Assembly (NCBI RefSeq): GCF_039535785.1
Contig: NZ_BAAAXV010000001.1
Coordinates: 1,612,001 to 1,676,000 of the forward strand
Direction of reading: 5' to 3'
Length of the DNA stretch: 64,000 bases
Source of the DNA: Nonomuraea helvata
GTDB taxonomy: Bacteria > Actinomycetota > Actinomycetes > Streptosporangiales > Streptosporangiaceae
The notes below the pieces were generated by a model that saw only the letters and a program-made list of their open reading frames with translations, did not search any database and had not been told where the DNA came from. The position numbers and the translations under genes were made by a program. Each line of letters opens with the position of its first letter. Within the stretch, counting starts at the first letter, position 1. Below, piece by piece: positions 17,603 through 25,926 of this stretch.

Positions 17603-18721
17603 CTACCGGAACCGGCGCGCGTTGAACGGGGCCAGCATGGGGTGCGCCCGGCCCGTGCCGATCTCGTACGCCAGCAGCTCACCCGCGATCAGCGCGAGCG
17701 TGGCGCCGCTGTGGGTGAAGGCGGCCCAGAGGCCGTCGATCTCGTCGACCCGGCCGAGCACCGGATCGCCGTCGCCGGGGATCGGCTTGGGCCCCATCGC
17801 CAAGCGCTCCGGCTCCAGCCGCGGGTTGCCGGCCAGCAGCCGGGAAGCCTCCGCCAGCAGCTCCGCCACGATCTCCTCGGCGATCTCGAAGCCGCCGTCG
17901 GCGGTCGGGCGGATGCCGGCGGTGGTCCAGTCCGAGTCGACCGCGAGGGCTCCGTGCGGGGCCGGGCGGACCGCGGCCCGGGGTGTGTTGAGGACCGCGC
18001 GCAGCGGCGTGTCGACCGGCTTGGTCGTCACCAGCAGCGAGATCGGCGTCTGGTCCGGGATGGCGACGCCGAGCTCGGCGGCCATCGCCGGCACCGCCGG
18101 GCCGGTGGCCAGCACCACCGTGTCGGCGGCGTGCGACTCGCCGTCGGCGGTGCGGACCCCGGACACCGACCCGCCCGCGGTCTCGATCCGGGCCGGTCCG
18201 GCGTTGGTCACCAGGCGGCCGCCGTGCTCGGCGAACTCCTTGATCAGGTGCTGGGCGAGGTTGGGCAGGTCCACCCAGCCTTCGCCCGGATTCCAGATGG
18301 CACCGTCCGGTGAGACGGCCGCCGGGTCGATGCCGGGGGTGTAGTCGGCCACCCGGCTCCGGTCGATCAGGTGGCTGTCGTAGCCGTGCGCCAGCTCGTA
18401 CTCGTGGACGCGGTGCAGGTCGTCGGCGTTCTCCGGCGCCTCCCAGGTCAGGCCGCCGTCGAAGCGCAGCCAGCTGAGGCCCGGGTGCCGGGCCGCCAGG
18501 GTCCGGTAGCGGTCGATTCCGGCCATCCGCAACCGGTGGTACTCCTCGCTGCGCATGCCCGCGGAGTTGAGCCACGACAGCGAACGGCCGGAGGCGTTGC
18601 TGGTCAGCTCCCCTTCGGTGATCAATGTGACGTCGGCACCGCCCAGGGCGAGGTGGCGGGCGGTGGAGACCCCGATGATGCCGCCGCCGACGACGACGGT
18701 CCGGGGTGGGGTGCTGCTCAT
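17603..18721 (-). CDS. FAD-dependent oxidoreductase (D-amino acid oxidase / DadA type)
   Basis: A 372-residue flavoenzyme. The N-terminal VVVGGGIIGVSTARHLA is the Rossmann dinucleotide motif, and SLSWLNSAG together with the C-terminal WAAFTHSGATLA is typical of the glycine/D-amino acid oxidase (DAO) family. It would oxidise a secondary or D-amine to an imine. ATG 18721 is used because GAAAGGA lies 5 bases upstream; the open frame begins 7 codons earlier. It is the last gene of the operon with a Gfo/Idh dehydrogenase and a polar amino acid importer, pointing to catabolism of an amino acid derivative such as an opine or N-substituted amino acid. Confidence 0.9.
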   Translation of the reverse strand: MSSTPPRTVVVGGGIIGVSTARHLALGGADVTLITEGELTSNASGRSLSWLNSAGMRSEEYHRLRMAGIDRYRTLAARHPGLSWLRFDGGLTWEAPENADDLHRVHEYELAHGYDSHLIDRSRVADYTPGIDPAAVSPDGAIWNPGEGWVDLPNLAQHLIKEFAEHGGRLVTNAGPARIETAGGSVSGVRTADGESHAADTVVLATGPAVPAMAAELGVAIPDQTPISLLVTTKPVDTPLRAVLNTPRAAVRPAPHGALAVDSDWTTAGIRPTADGGFEIAEEIVAELLAEASRLLAGNPRLEPERLAMGPKPIPGDGDPVLGRVDEIDGLWAAFTHSGATLALIAGELLAYEIGTGRAHPMLAPFNARRFR

Positions 18722-18753
18722 GAAGGTCCTTTCGTGGGTCACCGAACGGGAGG

Positions 18754-19815
18754 TCAGCGACCCCGGCGGATGTCGGTGGTGGTGTAGATCTGCTCGATCA
18801 GCTCGATGACCGCCAGCGCGTCACCGGCGGCGAGCGGGGGTGGGCCGCCCCCGGTCAGGGCGACGGCCAGCTCGTCGTAGAAGGACGGGTAGCCGCCCGG
18901 CTCGGTCGGCACGGGAGACTGTCCGTCCCGTCCGCCCAGCCGTCCCCAGCGCTCCTCGGGCTCCCGGCCGTACGACGCGTCGCCGGGACCGAGGCCGGAG
19001 GCCAGCTGCTGCTCCTGGCAGTCGAGTCCCCATTTGACGAAGCCCGCCGCCGATCCGGCGATGGTGAACCGGGGCCGCTCGAGAGGGGCCAGTGAGCTCA
19101 TCGCGAGGTGGGTGCGTACCCCGCTCTCGTGCACCAGGGACACGAACGCCTCATCGTCGCCACCCGGGCCGGGCCGGTAGCGGGTGAGCTCGGCGTGCAC
19201 GGAGCCGACCGGCCCGAACAGCTGCAACGCCTGGTCGAGCAGGTGCGGCCCGAGGTCGAACAGCATCCCGCCGCCAGCCGCCGGCAGGGCCTGGGCCTTC
19301 CACGCCTTGGGCTCGTCCGGCTTCCACCATTCGAAACGCGACTCGAAGGTACGGATCTCGCCGAACGCCCCGTCCGCGGCAAGCCGGCGTACCGTACGGA
19401 AGTCGCCGTCGTAGCGACGGTTGTGGAACACCGTAAGGAGCACCCCCCGCCGCTCGGCTTCGGCGATCAGCTCTCGTCCCTGCTCGGCCCGTACTGTGAA
19501 GGGCTTGTCCACCACCACGGCCAGCCCGCGGGCGAGTGCGGCCAGTGCCAGGTCGTAGTGCGAGTCGGGCGGTGTGGTGACCACGACCAGATCGAGCCGG
19601 CCGGACTCGGCGAACAGCTCGTCGGCGGTCCGCAGCACGGCGGCCCCCGGATGGTCCTTCGCCGCCTGCGCCCGGCGATCCGGGTCGGCCGTGACCACCG
19701 CCGACACCTCGAACCCGGGATTCGCCGCCAGGAGCGGGCCGTGGAACACCCGCCCGCCGGTGCCGAAGCCGATGATCCCCGTCCGGATCGGCCGGCCGCC
19801 GTCCTGCCTGCTCAC
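18754..19815 (-). CDS. Gfo/Idh/MocA family oxidoreductase
   Basis: A 353-residue NAD(P)-dependent dehydrogenase. The N-terminal Rossmann motif is TGIIGFGTGGRVFHGPLL, VVVTTPPDSHYDLA and VVVDKPFTV (with the conserved E/D-K-P) follow, and the C-terminal alpha/beta domain is the usual one. Substrates in the family are sugars, inositols and related compounds. It starts at GTG 19815 in a GTGA overlap with the ATPase gene, which places it firmly in the amino acid transporter operon. It probably processes the same imported compound as the FAD oxidase downstream. Confidence 0.9.
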   Translation of the reverse strand: MSRQDGGRPIRTGIIGFGTGGRVFHGPLLAANPGFEVSAVVTADPDRRAQAAKDHPGAAVLRTADELFAESGRLDLVVVTTPPDSHYDLALAALARGLAVVVDKPFTVRAEQGRELIAEAERRGVLLTVFHNRRYDGDFRTVRRLAADGAFGEIRTFESRFEWWKPDEPKAWKAQALPAAGGGMLFDLGPHLLDQALQLFGPVGSVHAELTRYRPGPGGDDEAFVSLVHESGVRTHLAMSSLAPLERPRFTIAGSAAGFVKWGLDCQEQQLASGLGPGDASYGREPEERWGRLGGRDGQSPVPTEPGGYPSFYDELAVALTGGGPPPLAAGDALAVIELIEQIYTTTDIRRGR

Positions 19816-20573
19816 AACACCTCCGAAAGAAACCGCTGCAACCGAGGACTCTGGGGACGGTCGAACAGCTCGTCCGGGCTGCCCCGCTCGACCACCTCGC
19901 CCTCATCCATGAAGACCACCTGGTCGGCCGCCCGGCGGGCGAAGCCCATCTCATGGGTGACCACGACCATGGTCATGCCCCGCCCGCCCAGACCCGCCAT
20001 CAGGCCGAGCACCCCCTTGACCAGCTCAGGGTCCAACGCGCTTGTGGCCTCGTCGAACAGCATGACCTCCGGCTCCATGGCCAGCGCCCGGGCGATCGCC
20101 ACGCGCTGCTGCTGACCTCCGGAGAGGTCGCGGGGCCGGTGGTCGGCCCGCTCCGCGAGCCCCACCTCGGCCAGCGCCCGACCGGCCCGCTCCCGCGCCG
20201 CGGCGCGGGGCATGCCCTTGACCTTCCACAGCGCCAGGGCCACGTTGTCCAGGGCGGTGTGGTCGGGGAACAGGTTGAAGTGCTGGAACACCAGCCCGAT
20301 CCGCTGCCGCAACTGCTCCGGCACCATGCTCGAGGCCTTCTCGCCGGCCAGCAGCACCTCGCCGCTCTTGGGCTCGTGCAGCCGGTTGATGCCGCGCAGC
20401 AGAGTCGACTTGCCCGACCCCGAGGGGCCGATGACGCAGGTGGTGCTGCCCGGCCGGACCTCGAAGCTGACGTTGCGGACCACGTCGAAGCTGCCGTACG
20501 CCATCGACAGGTCCACCAGCTCCAAGCTGGAGCCGTGAAAGGTCGATGCCTCCGAGGAATCAGCGTGGTTCAT
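19812..20573 (-). CDS. Polar amino acid ABC transporter ATP-binding protein (GlnQ-like)
   Basis: A 253-residue ATPase: Walker A GPSGSGKSTLLR, signature LSGGQQQRVAIARA, Walker B VMLFDEATSALD and H-loop VTHEMGFAR, the latter two in forms typical of GlnQ/HisP-type amino acid importers. It starts at an ATGA overlap with the permease gene and ends in the start of the dehydrogenase gene. It drives uptake through the HisM-type permease. Confidence 0.92.
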   Translation of the reverse strand: MNHADSSEASTFHGSSLELVDLSMAYGSFDVVRNVSFEVRPGSTTCVIGPSGSGKSTLLRGINRLHEPKSGEVLLAGEKASSMVPEQLRQRIGLVFQHFNLFPDHTALDNVALALWKVKGMPRAAARERAGRALAEVGLAERADHRPRDLSGGQQQRVAIARALAMEPEVMLFDEATSALDPELVKGVLGLMAGLGGRGMTMVVVTHEMGFARRAADQVVFMDEGEVVERGSPDELFDRPQSPRLQRFLSEVL

Positions 20574-21391
20574 GCCTTGCTCCCTGTGGCGCTCCCTGTG
20601 GCGCTTCCTGTCGCGCTTCCTGCGGCGAGAGGGCTGCCGCTGTCGAGCTCGTCGAGCTCCTTGAGGCCGCTCACCGGCCCGGCCTTGCGCCGGCCGGTGC
20701 GGAACCGTTGATCGAAGTAGTTCACCAGGTGGGTCAGCGGCACCGTGATGACCAGGTAGAACACCCCGGCCAGGAGCAGCGGGGACAGGTTGCCCGACAG
20801 GATCGCGGCGTCCTGTCCGACCCGGAACAGCTCCCGTTCGCTGGCCAGCAGGCCGAGGAAGTAGACCAGGCTCGAGTCCTTGACGATCGCGATGAACTGG
20901 TTGACCAGGGCCGGCAGCACCCGTCGCACGCCCTGCGGCACGACCACCAGACGCATGGCCCTGGCGTAGTTCATCCCCAGCGCCCGGCAGGCCTCGAGCT
21001 GGCCCTTGTCGACGCTCTGGATGCCGGCCCGGAAGATCTCGCCGATGTACGCACTGGCGATCAGGCTCAGCGCGATGATCCCCAACGGGTAGGGCGAAGG
21101 GCCGAAGACCGACTGGCTCAGCCTGGCGAACCCCTGGCCGATGAGCAGGATGGTCAGGATCGCCGGCACCCCGCGGAAGAGGTCGGTGTAGACCCGGGCC
21201 GGGATCCGCAGCCACGGCGCCGTCGAGATGCCCGCGACCGCGACGAGCATGCCGAGCACCAGGCCGATCACCGTGGCCGCGACCGAGATGATCAGCGTGT
21301 TGGCCAGGCCGACCGCCAGCATCTGCGGCAGGACCTCGGCCATCGCCGAGAAGTCGAAGAACGTGCGGATCAGGTCGTCCAGCCAGTCCAC
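20570..21391 (-). CDS. Polar amino acid ABC transporter permease (HisM-like)
   Basis: A 273-residue permease with about five membrane spans and the EAA loop LEACRALGMNYARAMRLVVVPQ characteristic of amino acid importers. GTG 21391 follows AAAGGAG by 5 bases. The C-terminus carries a Gly-Ser-Ala-Thr repeat tail encoded by a 12-base tandem repeat, absent from ordinary HisM proteins and probably expanded by slippage. It is coupled by ATGA to the ATPase gene. Confidence 0.9.
   Translation of the reverse strand: MDWLDDLIRTFFDFSAMAEVLPQMLAVGLANTLIISVAATVIGLVLGMLVAVAGISTAPWLRIPARVYTDLFRGVPAILTILLIGQGFARLSQSVFGPSPYPLGIIALSLIASAYIGEIFRAGIQSVDKGQLEACRALGMNYARAMRLVVVPQGVRRVLPALVNQFIAIVKDSSLVYFLGLLASERELFRVGQDAAILSGNLSPLLLAGVFYLVITVPLTHLVNYFDQRFRTGRRKAGPVSGLKELDELDSGSPLAAGSATGSATGSATGSKA
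20579..20626 (-). repeat. 12-base tandem repeat encoding GSAT tail
   Basis: About four imperfect copies of a 12-base unit (gcgctccctgtg on the + strand) at the 3' end of the permease gene. They encode GSAT repeats before the last two residues. The unit keeps the reading frame, so copy number can change without disrupting the protein. Confidence 0.7.
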
Positions 21392-21424
21392 GTCAGCTCC
21401 TTTCTGCGTGTTCGGGCGGCCCGA

Positions 21425-22279
21425 TCATTTGGCGGCGGCCGGCGCGCCGGTGTGGTCACCGCCGGGCAGGTACTGCTTCGGCATCGGCGAGCCGGGGAAC
21501 CACTTCTCGTACAGCCGCTTCCAGGTGCCGTCCTCCATCGCCGCGATCAGCGCCTTGTCCAGCGCCGCCTTCAGTGCGAAGTTGCCCTGCTTGATCGCGA
21601 ACCCGGCCGGAGCGTCGAAGGAGGGGATGTCGGCGGCGCTGACCAGGCCGAACTGCGCGATGTAGGACTTCGCGGCCTCGTAGTCGAGGAAGTGGGCGTC
21701 GACCGATCCGCGGTTGAGCGCGGAGATGGCCGCGTTGTTGTCCGGGAAGCGGACCAGGTCGGCCTTCGTGAAGTTCTTGACCGCGTACGCCTCCTGCAAC
21801 GTGCCCTGGACCACGCCCAGCCGCTTGCCGGCGAGCCCGTCGGCGGAGGTGATGCCGGAGTCCTTCTTCGTGATCACGGTGAGGTAGCCGGCCAGGTAGC
21901 CGGTGCTGAAGTCGACCGTCTTCTTGCGCGCGTCGGTGATGCCGATGGCGGCGACGCCCGCGTCGAACTGGCCGTTGGCCACCGCCGGCAGGATGGCCGA
22001 GAAGTCCTGGCCGGTGTACACGACGTCGGTGATGCCCATCCGCTTGGCGACGTCGCGGAAGAGCTCGACGTCGAAGCCGCTGAACTGGCCGTTGGCATCG
22101 GTGAAGGTGTAGGGCTTGGCGTCGCCGAGGCTGGCGACCCGCAGCTGCCCGGGCTTGATCAGCCCGTAGGGGTTGTCGGCGCTGTTCTCGGTACTGCCGC
22201 CGCCGCACGCGGCAAGGCCAAGCACGGAAATGAGCGCCAGCAGCGCCACCAGTACGGATTTGCGAGGGGTTGGAGACAC
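21425..22279 (-). CDS. Amino acid ABC transporter substrate-binding lipoprotein
   Basis: About 284 residues. The signal [17 protein letters not shown] ends in a lipobox Cys. The mature part is the type 2 amino acid-binding fold: [15 protein letters not shown] contacts the ligand carboxylate region and [22 protein letters not shown] is the family signature. GTG 22279 is taken as start; an in-frame GTG at 22321 would lie inside the operator. It is the first gene of the operon, 33 bases before the permease, and is controlled from a promoter carrying two LacI-type palindromes. Confidence 0.9.
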   Translation of the reverse strand: MSPTPRKSVLVALLALISVLGLAACGGGSTENSADNPYGLIKPGQLRVASLGDAKPYTFTDANGQFSGFDVELFRDVAKRMGITDVVYTGQDFSAILPAVANGQFDAGVAAIGITDARKKTVDFSTGYLAGYLTVITKKDSGITSADGLAGKRLGVVQGTLQEAYAVKNFTKADLVRFPDNNAAISALNRGSVDAHFLDYEAAKSYIAQFGLVSAADIPSFDAPAGFAIKQGNFALKAALDKALIAAMEDGTWKRLYEKWFPGSPMPKQYLPGGDHTGAPAAAK

Positions 22280-22306
22280 GGGGACCGCCCAAGGGTGGGG
22301 ATTCAG

Positions 22307-22349
22307 TGAGACCGGTCTCACCCGTGTATGCTGATTGAGACCGGTCTCA
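22307..22349. promoter_or_regulatory. Two perfect LacI-type operators
   Basis: The same 14-base palindrome TGAGACCGGTCTCA occurs at 22307-22320 and 22336-22349, 29 bases centre to centre, upstream of the binding-protein gene and beside the divergent LacI gene. The central ACCGGT core is typical of LacI-family sites. The 29-base spacing (nearly three helical turns) would put two dimers on the same DNA face. Confidence 0.75.
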
Positions 22350-22459
22350 GTGGGATTTCCCGAAGACTAGGAGACGCCTCCCGCGCACGTCAAGCGTCGA
22401 GGCCCCGGACATCCGTCCGCCGTCGCCGGCGCTGAGGCGACCCGAGCAAGGCAGGATTC

Positions 22460-23542
22460 ATGGCGAAGGCAGGCAATCACCGCGAGATCACCGTCGCCGA
22501 CGTCGCCCGCGAGGCCGGTGTCTCCAAGGCCCAGGCGGCTCGCGCGCTCGGAGCGTACGGCGCCGTGAGCGACGCCGTACGCGAACGGGTGCTGGCCGCC
22601 GCGGCCCGGTTGAACTACCGCCCCAACCAGCCGGCCCGCACCCTGAACACCGGTCGCTCGCACAGCGTCGGCGTGGTCGTCGGCGACATCGAGAACCCCT
22701 ACTTCTCGCTGGCGACGCGGGGCATCTCCGACGCGGTCGAGCGTTCCGGCTTCACCGTGGTGCTCGCGAACACCAGCGAACGCGTGCTGGCCGAGCGCGC
22801 CGCGGTGGACATGCTGATGGACAAGCGGGTCGACGGGCTGATCGTCGCTCCGGCCTCGACGAGCGATTCGGCCCATCTGCAGGCCGTGGTCGACGCCGGG
22901 CGCCCGCTCGTGCTGCTCGACCGCACCGTCCCCGGACTCGGCGTCGACGCCGCCCGGGCCGAGATCGAGCCCGCGGCACGCGAGGCGGCCGACCATCTGC
23001 TGGCCCTGGGGCATCGCCGGATCGGCTACATCACCACCGCCGACGGCAGCGACGTCCGCACGGACGGGCCCCACCCGCTGCCGTCCCCGGTGGCCGCCCG
23101 CGTCGCCGGCCTGGTCGGCGGATTCACCGAGCACGGCCTGACCTGGGATTCCGACCTGCTGCGGTCCTGCCGGCACGACGAGGCGGCGATCAGGAAGGCC
23201 GTGGTCGATCTCGTCCGCGACCCGAGCCCGGCGACGGCCCTGATCGCCTCCGACAGCCTGATCGGGCTGGTCGTCGTCGGGGCGTTGCAGGAGGAGGGCC
23301 TGCGGATACCCGACGACGTCTCGGTCCTGATGTACGACGACCAGCCATGGGCGCGGCTGGTCACGCCACCGATCACGGTGGTGGCGCAGCCGACGTACGA
23401 CATTGGGTACGCGGCCGGAGCCCGGCTCGCCGCGCTGATCGCCGGCGCCACCAACTCCCCGCCCCTGGTGCCTCTCCCCGCCACCCTGATCCGGCGCGGC
23501 TCGATCGGGCCGGTGGGCGGCGGATCGCCGACGCGCCCCTGA
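22460..23542 (+). CDS. LacI-family transcriptional regulator
   Basis: A 360-residue repressor: helix-turn-helix TVADVAREAGVSKAQAARAL, hinge YRPNQPARTLNTGRS, then an effector domain (VGVVVGDIENPYFS, LLDRTVPG, SVLMYDDQPWARLVTPPIT). An AGGCAGGA site lies upstream of ATG 22460. It is divergent from the amino acid importer operon with two identical palindromes between, so it probably represses that operon and is induced by the imported compound. Confidence 0.92.
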   Translation: MAKAGNHREITVADVAREAGVSKAQAARALGAYGAVSDAVRERVLAAAARLNYRPNQPARTLNTGRSHSVGVVVGDIENPYFSLATRGISDAVERSGFTVVLANTSERVLAERAAVDMLMDKRVDGLIVAPASTSDSAHLQAVVDAGRPLVLLDRTVPGLGVDAARAEIEPAAREAADHLLALGHRRIGYITTADGSDVRTDGPHPLPSPVAARVAGLVGGFTEHGLTWDSDLLRSCRHDEAAIRKAVVDLVRDPSPATALIASDSLIGLVVVGALQEEGLRIPDDVSVLMYDDQPWARLVTPPITVVAQPTYDIGYAAGARLAALIAGATNSPPLVPLPATLIRRGSIGPVGGGSPTRP

Positions 23543-23598
23543 GCGTCTCTGCGCCGGCGGGTCCCAGGTCGGCATGCCGCGGTGGAGTGACCTCACCG

Positions 23599-23708
23599 GT
23601 CAGTGCGAGTCGCCGCCGTGACCCCGGTCGCCGTCCTCATTGCCGTCAGTGCGGGTCGCCGCCGTGACCCCGGTCGCCGTCCTCGTTGCCGTCAGTGCGG
23701 GTCGCCGT
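23599..23708. repeat. 46-base tandem repeat at 3' end of YbaB gene
   Basis: Two complete copies (23599-23644 and 23645-23690) differ at only two or three positions, and a third partial copy (from 23691) contains the stop codon of the YbaB gene. Read on the minus strand, each copy encodes a tail GNEDGDRGHGGDPH and a stop, but the 46-base period puts the copies out of frame with the gene, so they are untranslated as drawn. Confidence 0.8.
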
Positions 23709-24072
23709 CGAGCAGGCGTTCGAGACGGGCGGTCGCCTCGACCGGGTCGTAACCGGGGAGGGCCGCGCGCATGAGGTCGTGAGTCTGGCGTTGGGCGTCG
23801 GCGGCGGCCTCGCGGACCGCGGCCAGCGTCTCCTCCGCCAGCTCGTGGCTGTTCAGCTTCATGGCGCGGGCGCTGTAGGAGACGTCGAGCACGCGGCCGT
23901 TCGGGTCCACGCTCGCCTTGACGTTGCCGCCCGGCCCCGCTCCCGTGCCGACGATCTTGTTGAGCTCTTCCTGGGCCGTCTCCAGCCAGGCCAGCATGCG
24001 CTCGCCCTGGCGGCCGGCCTCGTCCAGGTCCTCGTCCCTGATGTTGCCCGGATCGATCAGCGGGCCGAACAC
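23692..24072 (-). CDS. YbaB/EbfC-family protein (secretion-module associated)
   Basis: A 126-residue protein with the YbaB fold: an N-terminal helix (AGRQGERMLAWLETAQEELNKIVG), a beta hairpin (VKASVDPNGRVLDVSYSARAMKL) and a C-terminal helix (ELAEETLAAVREAAADAQ). In actinobacteria such proteins sit next to WXG100 proteins and polymorphic toxins and may act as chaperones or nucleoid binders. GTG 24072 follows GGAGG by 5 bases. It is 13 bases downstream of a second YbaB gene. Its last codons lie in the 46-base repeat. Confidence 0.8.
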   Translation of the reverse strand: MFGPLIDPGNIRDEDLDEAGRQGERMLAWLETAQEELNKIVGTGAGPGGNVKASVDPNGRVLDVSYSARAMKLNSHELAEETLAAVREAAADAQRQTHDLMRAALPGYDPVEATARLERLLDGDPH

Positions 24073-24085
24073 GCTTGCCTCCCCC

Positions 24086-24472
24086 TCAGATATAGAGATC
24101 GCGGGCCGCCTGCTCGACCCGCTGGCGTACGAAGGTCTCGTCGAGCGGCTCCGGCAGGGTCCTGCCCTTGACCTTGTCCGCGATCTCCAGGGCCTGCCGT
24201 TCGGCGTTCGCCTGGGCCTCCTGGAGCACGGCCGTGACCTTCCTGCCGAGCTCCCGCTCGCTCAGCCGCATGGCCCGCGGGTCGATGCGGAGGCGGGTCA
24301 GGCCGCCCTGGCCGTCGGCGGCGGCCTCGACCAGGCCGTCGTCGCTCCCGGCCCCGCCCTCCACCTGCTGGATCGCTGCCCTGGCGGCCCGCAGGTCGCG
24401 CATGATCTGCCGGCTCTGGTCGAGGTAGGCGGCCAGGTATTCGGCGTCGTTTTCCGGCGCGGGTGTCGGCAT
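24086..24472 (-). CDS. YbaB/EbfC-family protein, second copy
   Basis: A 128-residue paralogue in architecture: N-terminal helix EYLAAYLDQSRQIMRDLRAARAA, hairpin GLVEAAADGQGGLTRLRIDPRAMRL and a C-terminal helix RELGRKVTAVLQEAQANAERQ. ATG 24472 follows GGAGT by 7 bases; the open frame extends upstream but into promoter-like sequence. It is divergent from the WXG-like/toxin genes, sharing a 138-base control region with them. Confidence 0.8.
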   Translation of the reverse strand: MPTPAPENDAEYLAAYLDQSRQIMRDLRAARAAIQQVEGGAGSDDGLVEAAADGQGGLTRLRIDPRAMRLSERELGRKVTAVLQEAQANAERQALEIADKVKGRTLPEPLDETFVRQRVEQAARDLYI

Positions 24473-24610
24473 GTCAGGACTCCGGCGGTCAGATGGCGTG
24501 CTGGCCGACCAGTTTAGACACATCCTGTCTTGATCTTGACATCGAGATGTGGATCTCATGAACGGGAAATCTTGCCTATTAGGCGGTATGTAACGATATG
24601 GTCCTGGGGC

Positions 24611-24925
24611 ATGACGGGACTTGAGATCGCCCTGGGGGCGGTGGGACGGAACGCCTCGGAGATCAGGACCCTCGGAGAGGACTACGACGCCGCGATCCAG
24701 CGGCTCAGGGAACGCGCGAACGGCGCCGCGGCGTGGGGCGACGACGGCCTGTTCGGCGTGATCACCGCCGCGTACGCCGAGTGCACCCAGATGGGACTCG
24801 CCGCGCTCACCGGGGTGTCGTCGGAGATCACCGGCACCGGCGAAGGGCTGGACGCCGTCGGCAGGAACACTCAGGCCGCCGAGGACGCGAACGTCCACAA
24901 CCTCGGAAACAGCACGTGGGCGTGA
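24611..24925 (+). CDS. WXG100-like ESX-type protein
   Basis: A 104-residue helical protein (MTGLEIALGAVGRNASEIRT, AAIQRLRERANGAAAWGDDGLFGVITAAY, then a long second helix). Its helix-turn-helix hairpin with W-G near the turn and a downstream Tyr is like WXG100 and DUF2580 substrates of type VII secretion. ATG 24611 is chosen because upstream codons are AT-rich non-coding sequence. Its stop overlaps the start of the toxin-like gene (GTGA), so the two are translated together and may be exported as a pair. Confidence 0.75.
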   Translation: MTGLEIALGAVGRNASEIRTLGEDYDAAIQRLRERANGAAAWGDDGLFGVITAAYAECTQMGLAALTGVSSEITGTGEGLDAVGRNTQAAEDANVHNLGNSTWA

Positions 24926-25917
24926 TCCTTCCGCCGGAGGTGGCGGGGTTCGTGCAGATGCTCGGCATCCTCTGGCCGAACATCGACGAGGACGAGATCA
25001 GGAAGGACGCCACCGCCTGGCGTACCGTGACGGCCGGCACCGACCGCTCGGGCGTGGAGGCCGACACGTCGGTCCGCAGAACGCAGGCCGACTACCGCGG
25101 CGAGTCCGCGACGGCCATGGCCGGCCGCTGGAACGCCACCGGAGGCAGCGGCGGCCATCTCTCCCAGGCGGCCGCCGCGGCGAGAGTGGTGCCCGTGGTC
25201 CTGGACGGCACGGCGAACGTGGTGACCGCGGTGAAGCTGGTCGTGGGCACCCAGGCCGCCAGCACGCTGGTCAATGTCGCTCAGCTGGTGGCATTCGGGG
25301 GCGCGGCCGGCGCTACTGCCGCGTACGCGCGCATGCTTCTCGCCCGCAACGCCGCCGGGAAGGGCCTGCGCGAGGCCGGCGAGGGCACCGCCAAGGTCCT
25401 GGCGCCGGGGCTCCGCTCCAAGGCCACGGCGACCTGGCACCGCATTTTCGGCGACCTACGTGGGCTGGGCCGCCCGGGCGGCACTCCGGCGCTGGCCGGC
25501 GCCGGGGGCCGCAGCGTGGGTCCGAGGGCGATGACCGGCCCCCGCCACGCGCGCGACTACATGGCGACCATGGGCCGCAACAACAACAATGCTCGAAGAG
25601 GCAGCGGCGGCCGTGGCGGCCGAAGCGGCGGCGGCCGAAGCGGCGGCGCCCGGGGCAGAGGCGGCGGCGGTGGTGGCATCAGGAACCTGTTCCGCCGGGA
25701 TTCGTCAGGGAAGATCCACGGCGCACTTCCCGCCAGCACCAGGGGCATGACGAAAGAGGAGGCGGAGCGGGTCCAGCGGGAACTGCTGGCGAGCATCAGC
25801 AGAAGAGAGACGGAGCAGAGGGCGCTCGGCGAGGAGGCCGGGCACAGGACCCGGATCAACATGGAGAAGGAGGCCCTCAGGAAGATCCGAGAGGACATCC
25901 AGAGGAGATGGGGGTGA
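24922..25917 (+). CDS. Toxin-like protein of a type VII-style module
   Basis: A 331-residue protein starting at GTG 24922 in a GTGA overlap. The N-terminal 100 residues look like an ESX/WXG secretion domain (ILPPEVAGFVQMLGILWPNIDEDEIRKDATAWRTV, with W-R). A hydrophobic stretch follows (about 95-145), then a Gly/Arg-rich low-complexity linker (about 215-250) and a short C-terminal domain beginning GKIHGALP and ending in charged helices. A secretion domain, linker and small variable tip is the polymorphic-toxin layout. The tip resembles, from memory, the short GKIHGxLP toxin family (Ntox28-type), which I cannot confirm. The adjacent HEAT-like gene is the candidate immunity gene. Confidence 0.68.
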   Translation: MILPPEVAGFVQMLGILWPNIDEDEIRKDATAWRTVTAGTDRSGVEADTSVRRTQADYRGESATAMAGRWNATGGSGGHLSQAAAAARVVPVVLDGTANVVTAVKLVVGTQAASTLVNVAQLVAFGGAAGATAAYARMLLARNAAGKGLREAGEGTAKVLAPGLRSKATATWHRIFGDLRGLGRPGGTPALAGAGGRSVGPRAMTGPRHARDYMATMGRNNNNARRGSGGRGGRSGGGRSGGARGRGGGGGGIRNLFRRDSSGKIHGALPASTRGMTKEEAERVQRELLASISRRETEQRALGEEAGHRTRINMEKEALRKIREDIQRRWG

Positions 25918-25926
25918 CGGTAGGAG

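Noticed and set aside
23599..23708. Possible CRISPR-like repeats
   Set aside because: Copies are directly adjacent without spacers and encode a protein tail; simple tandem duplication.
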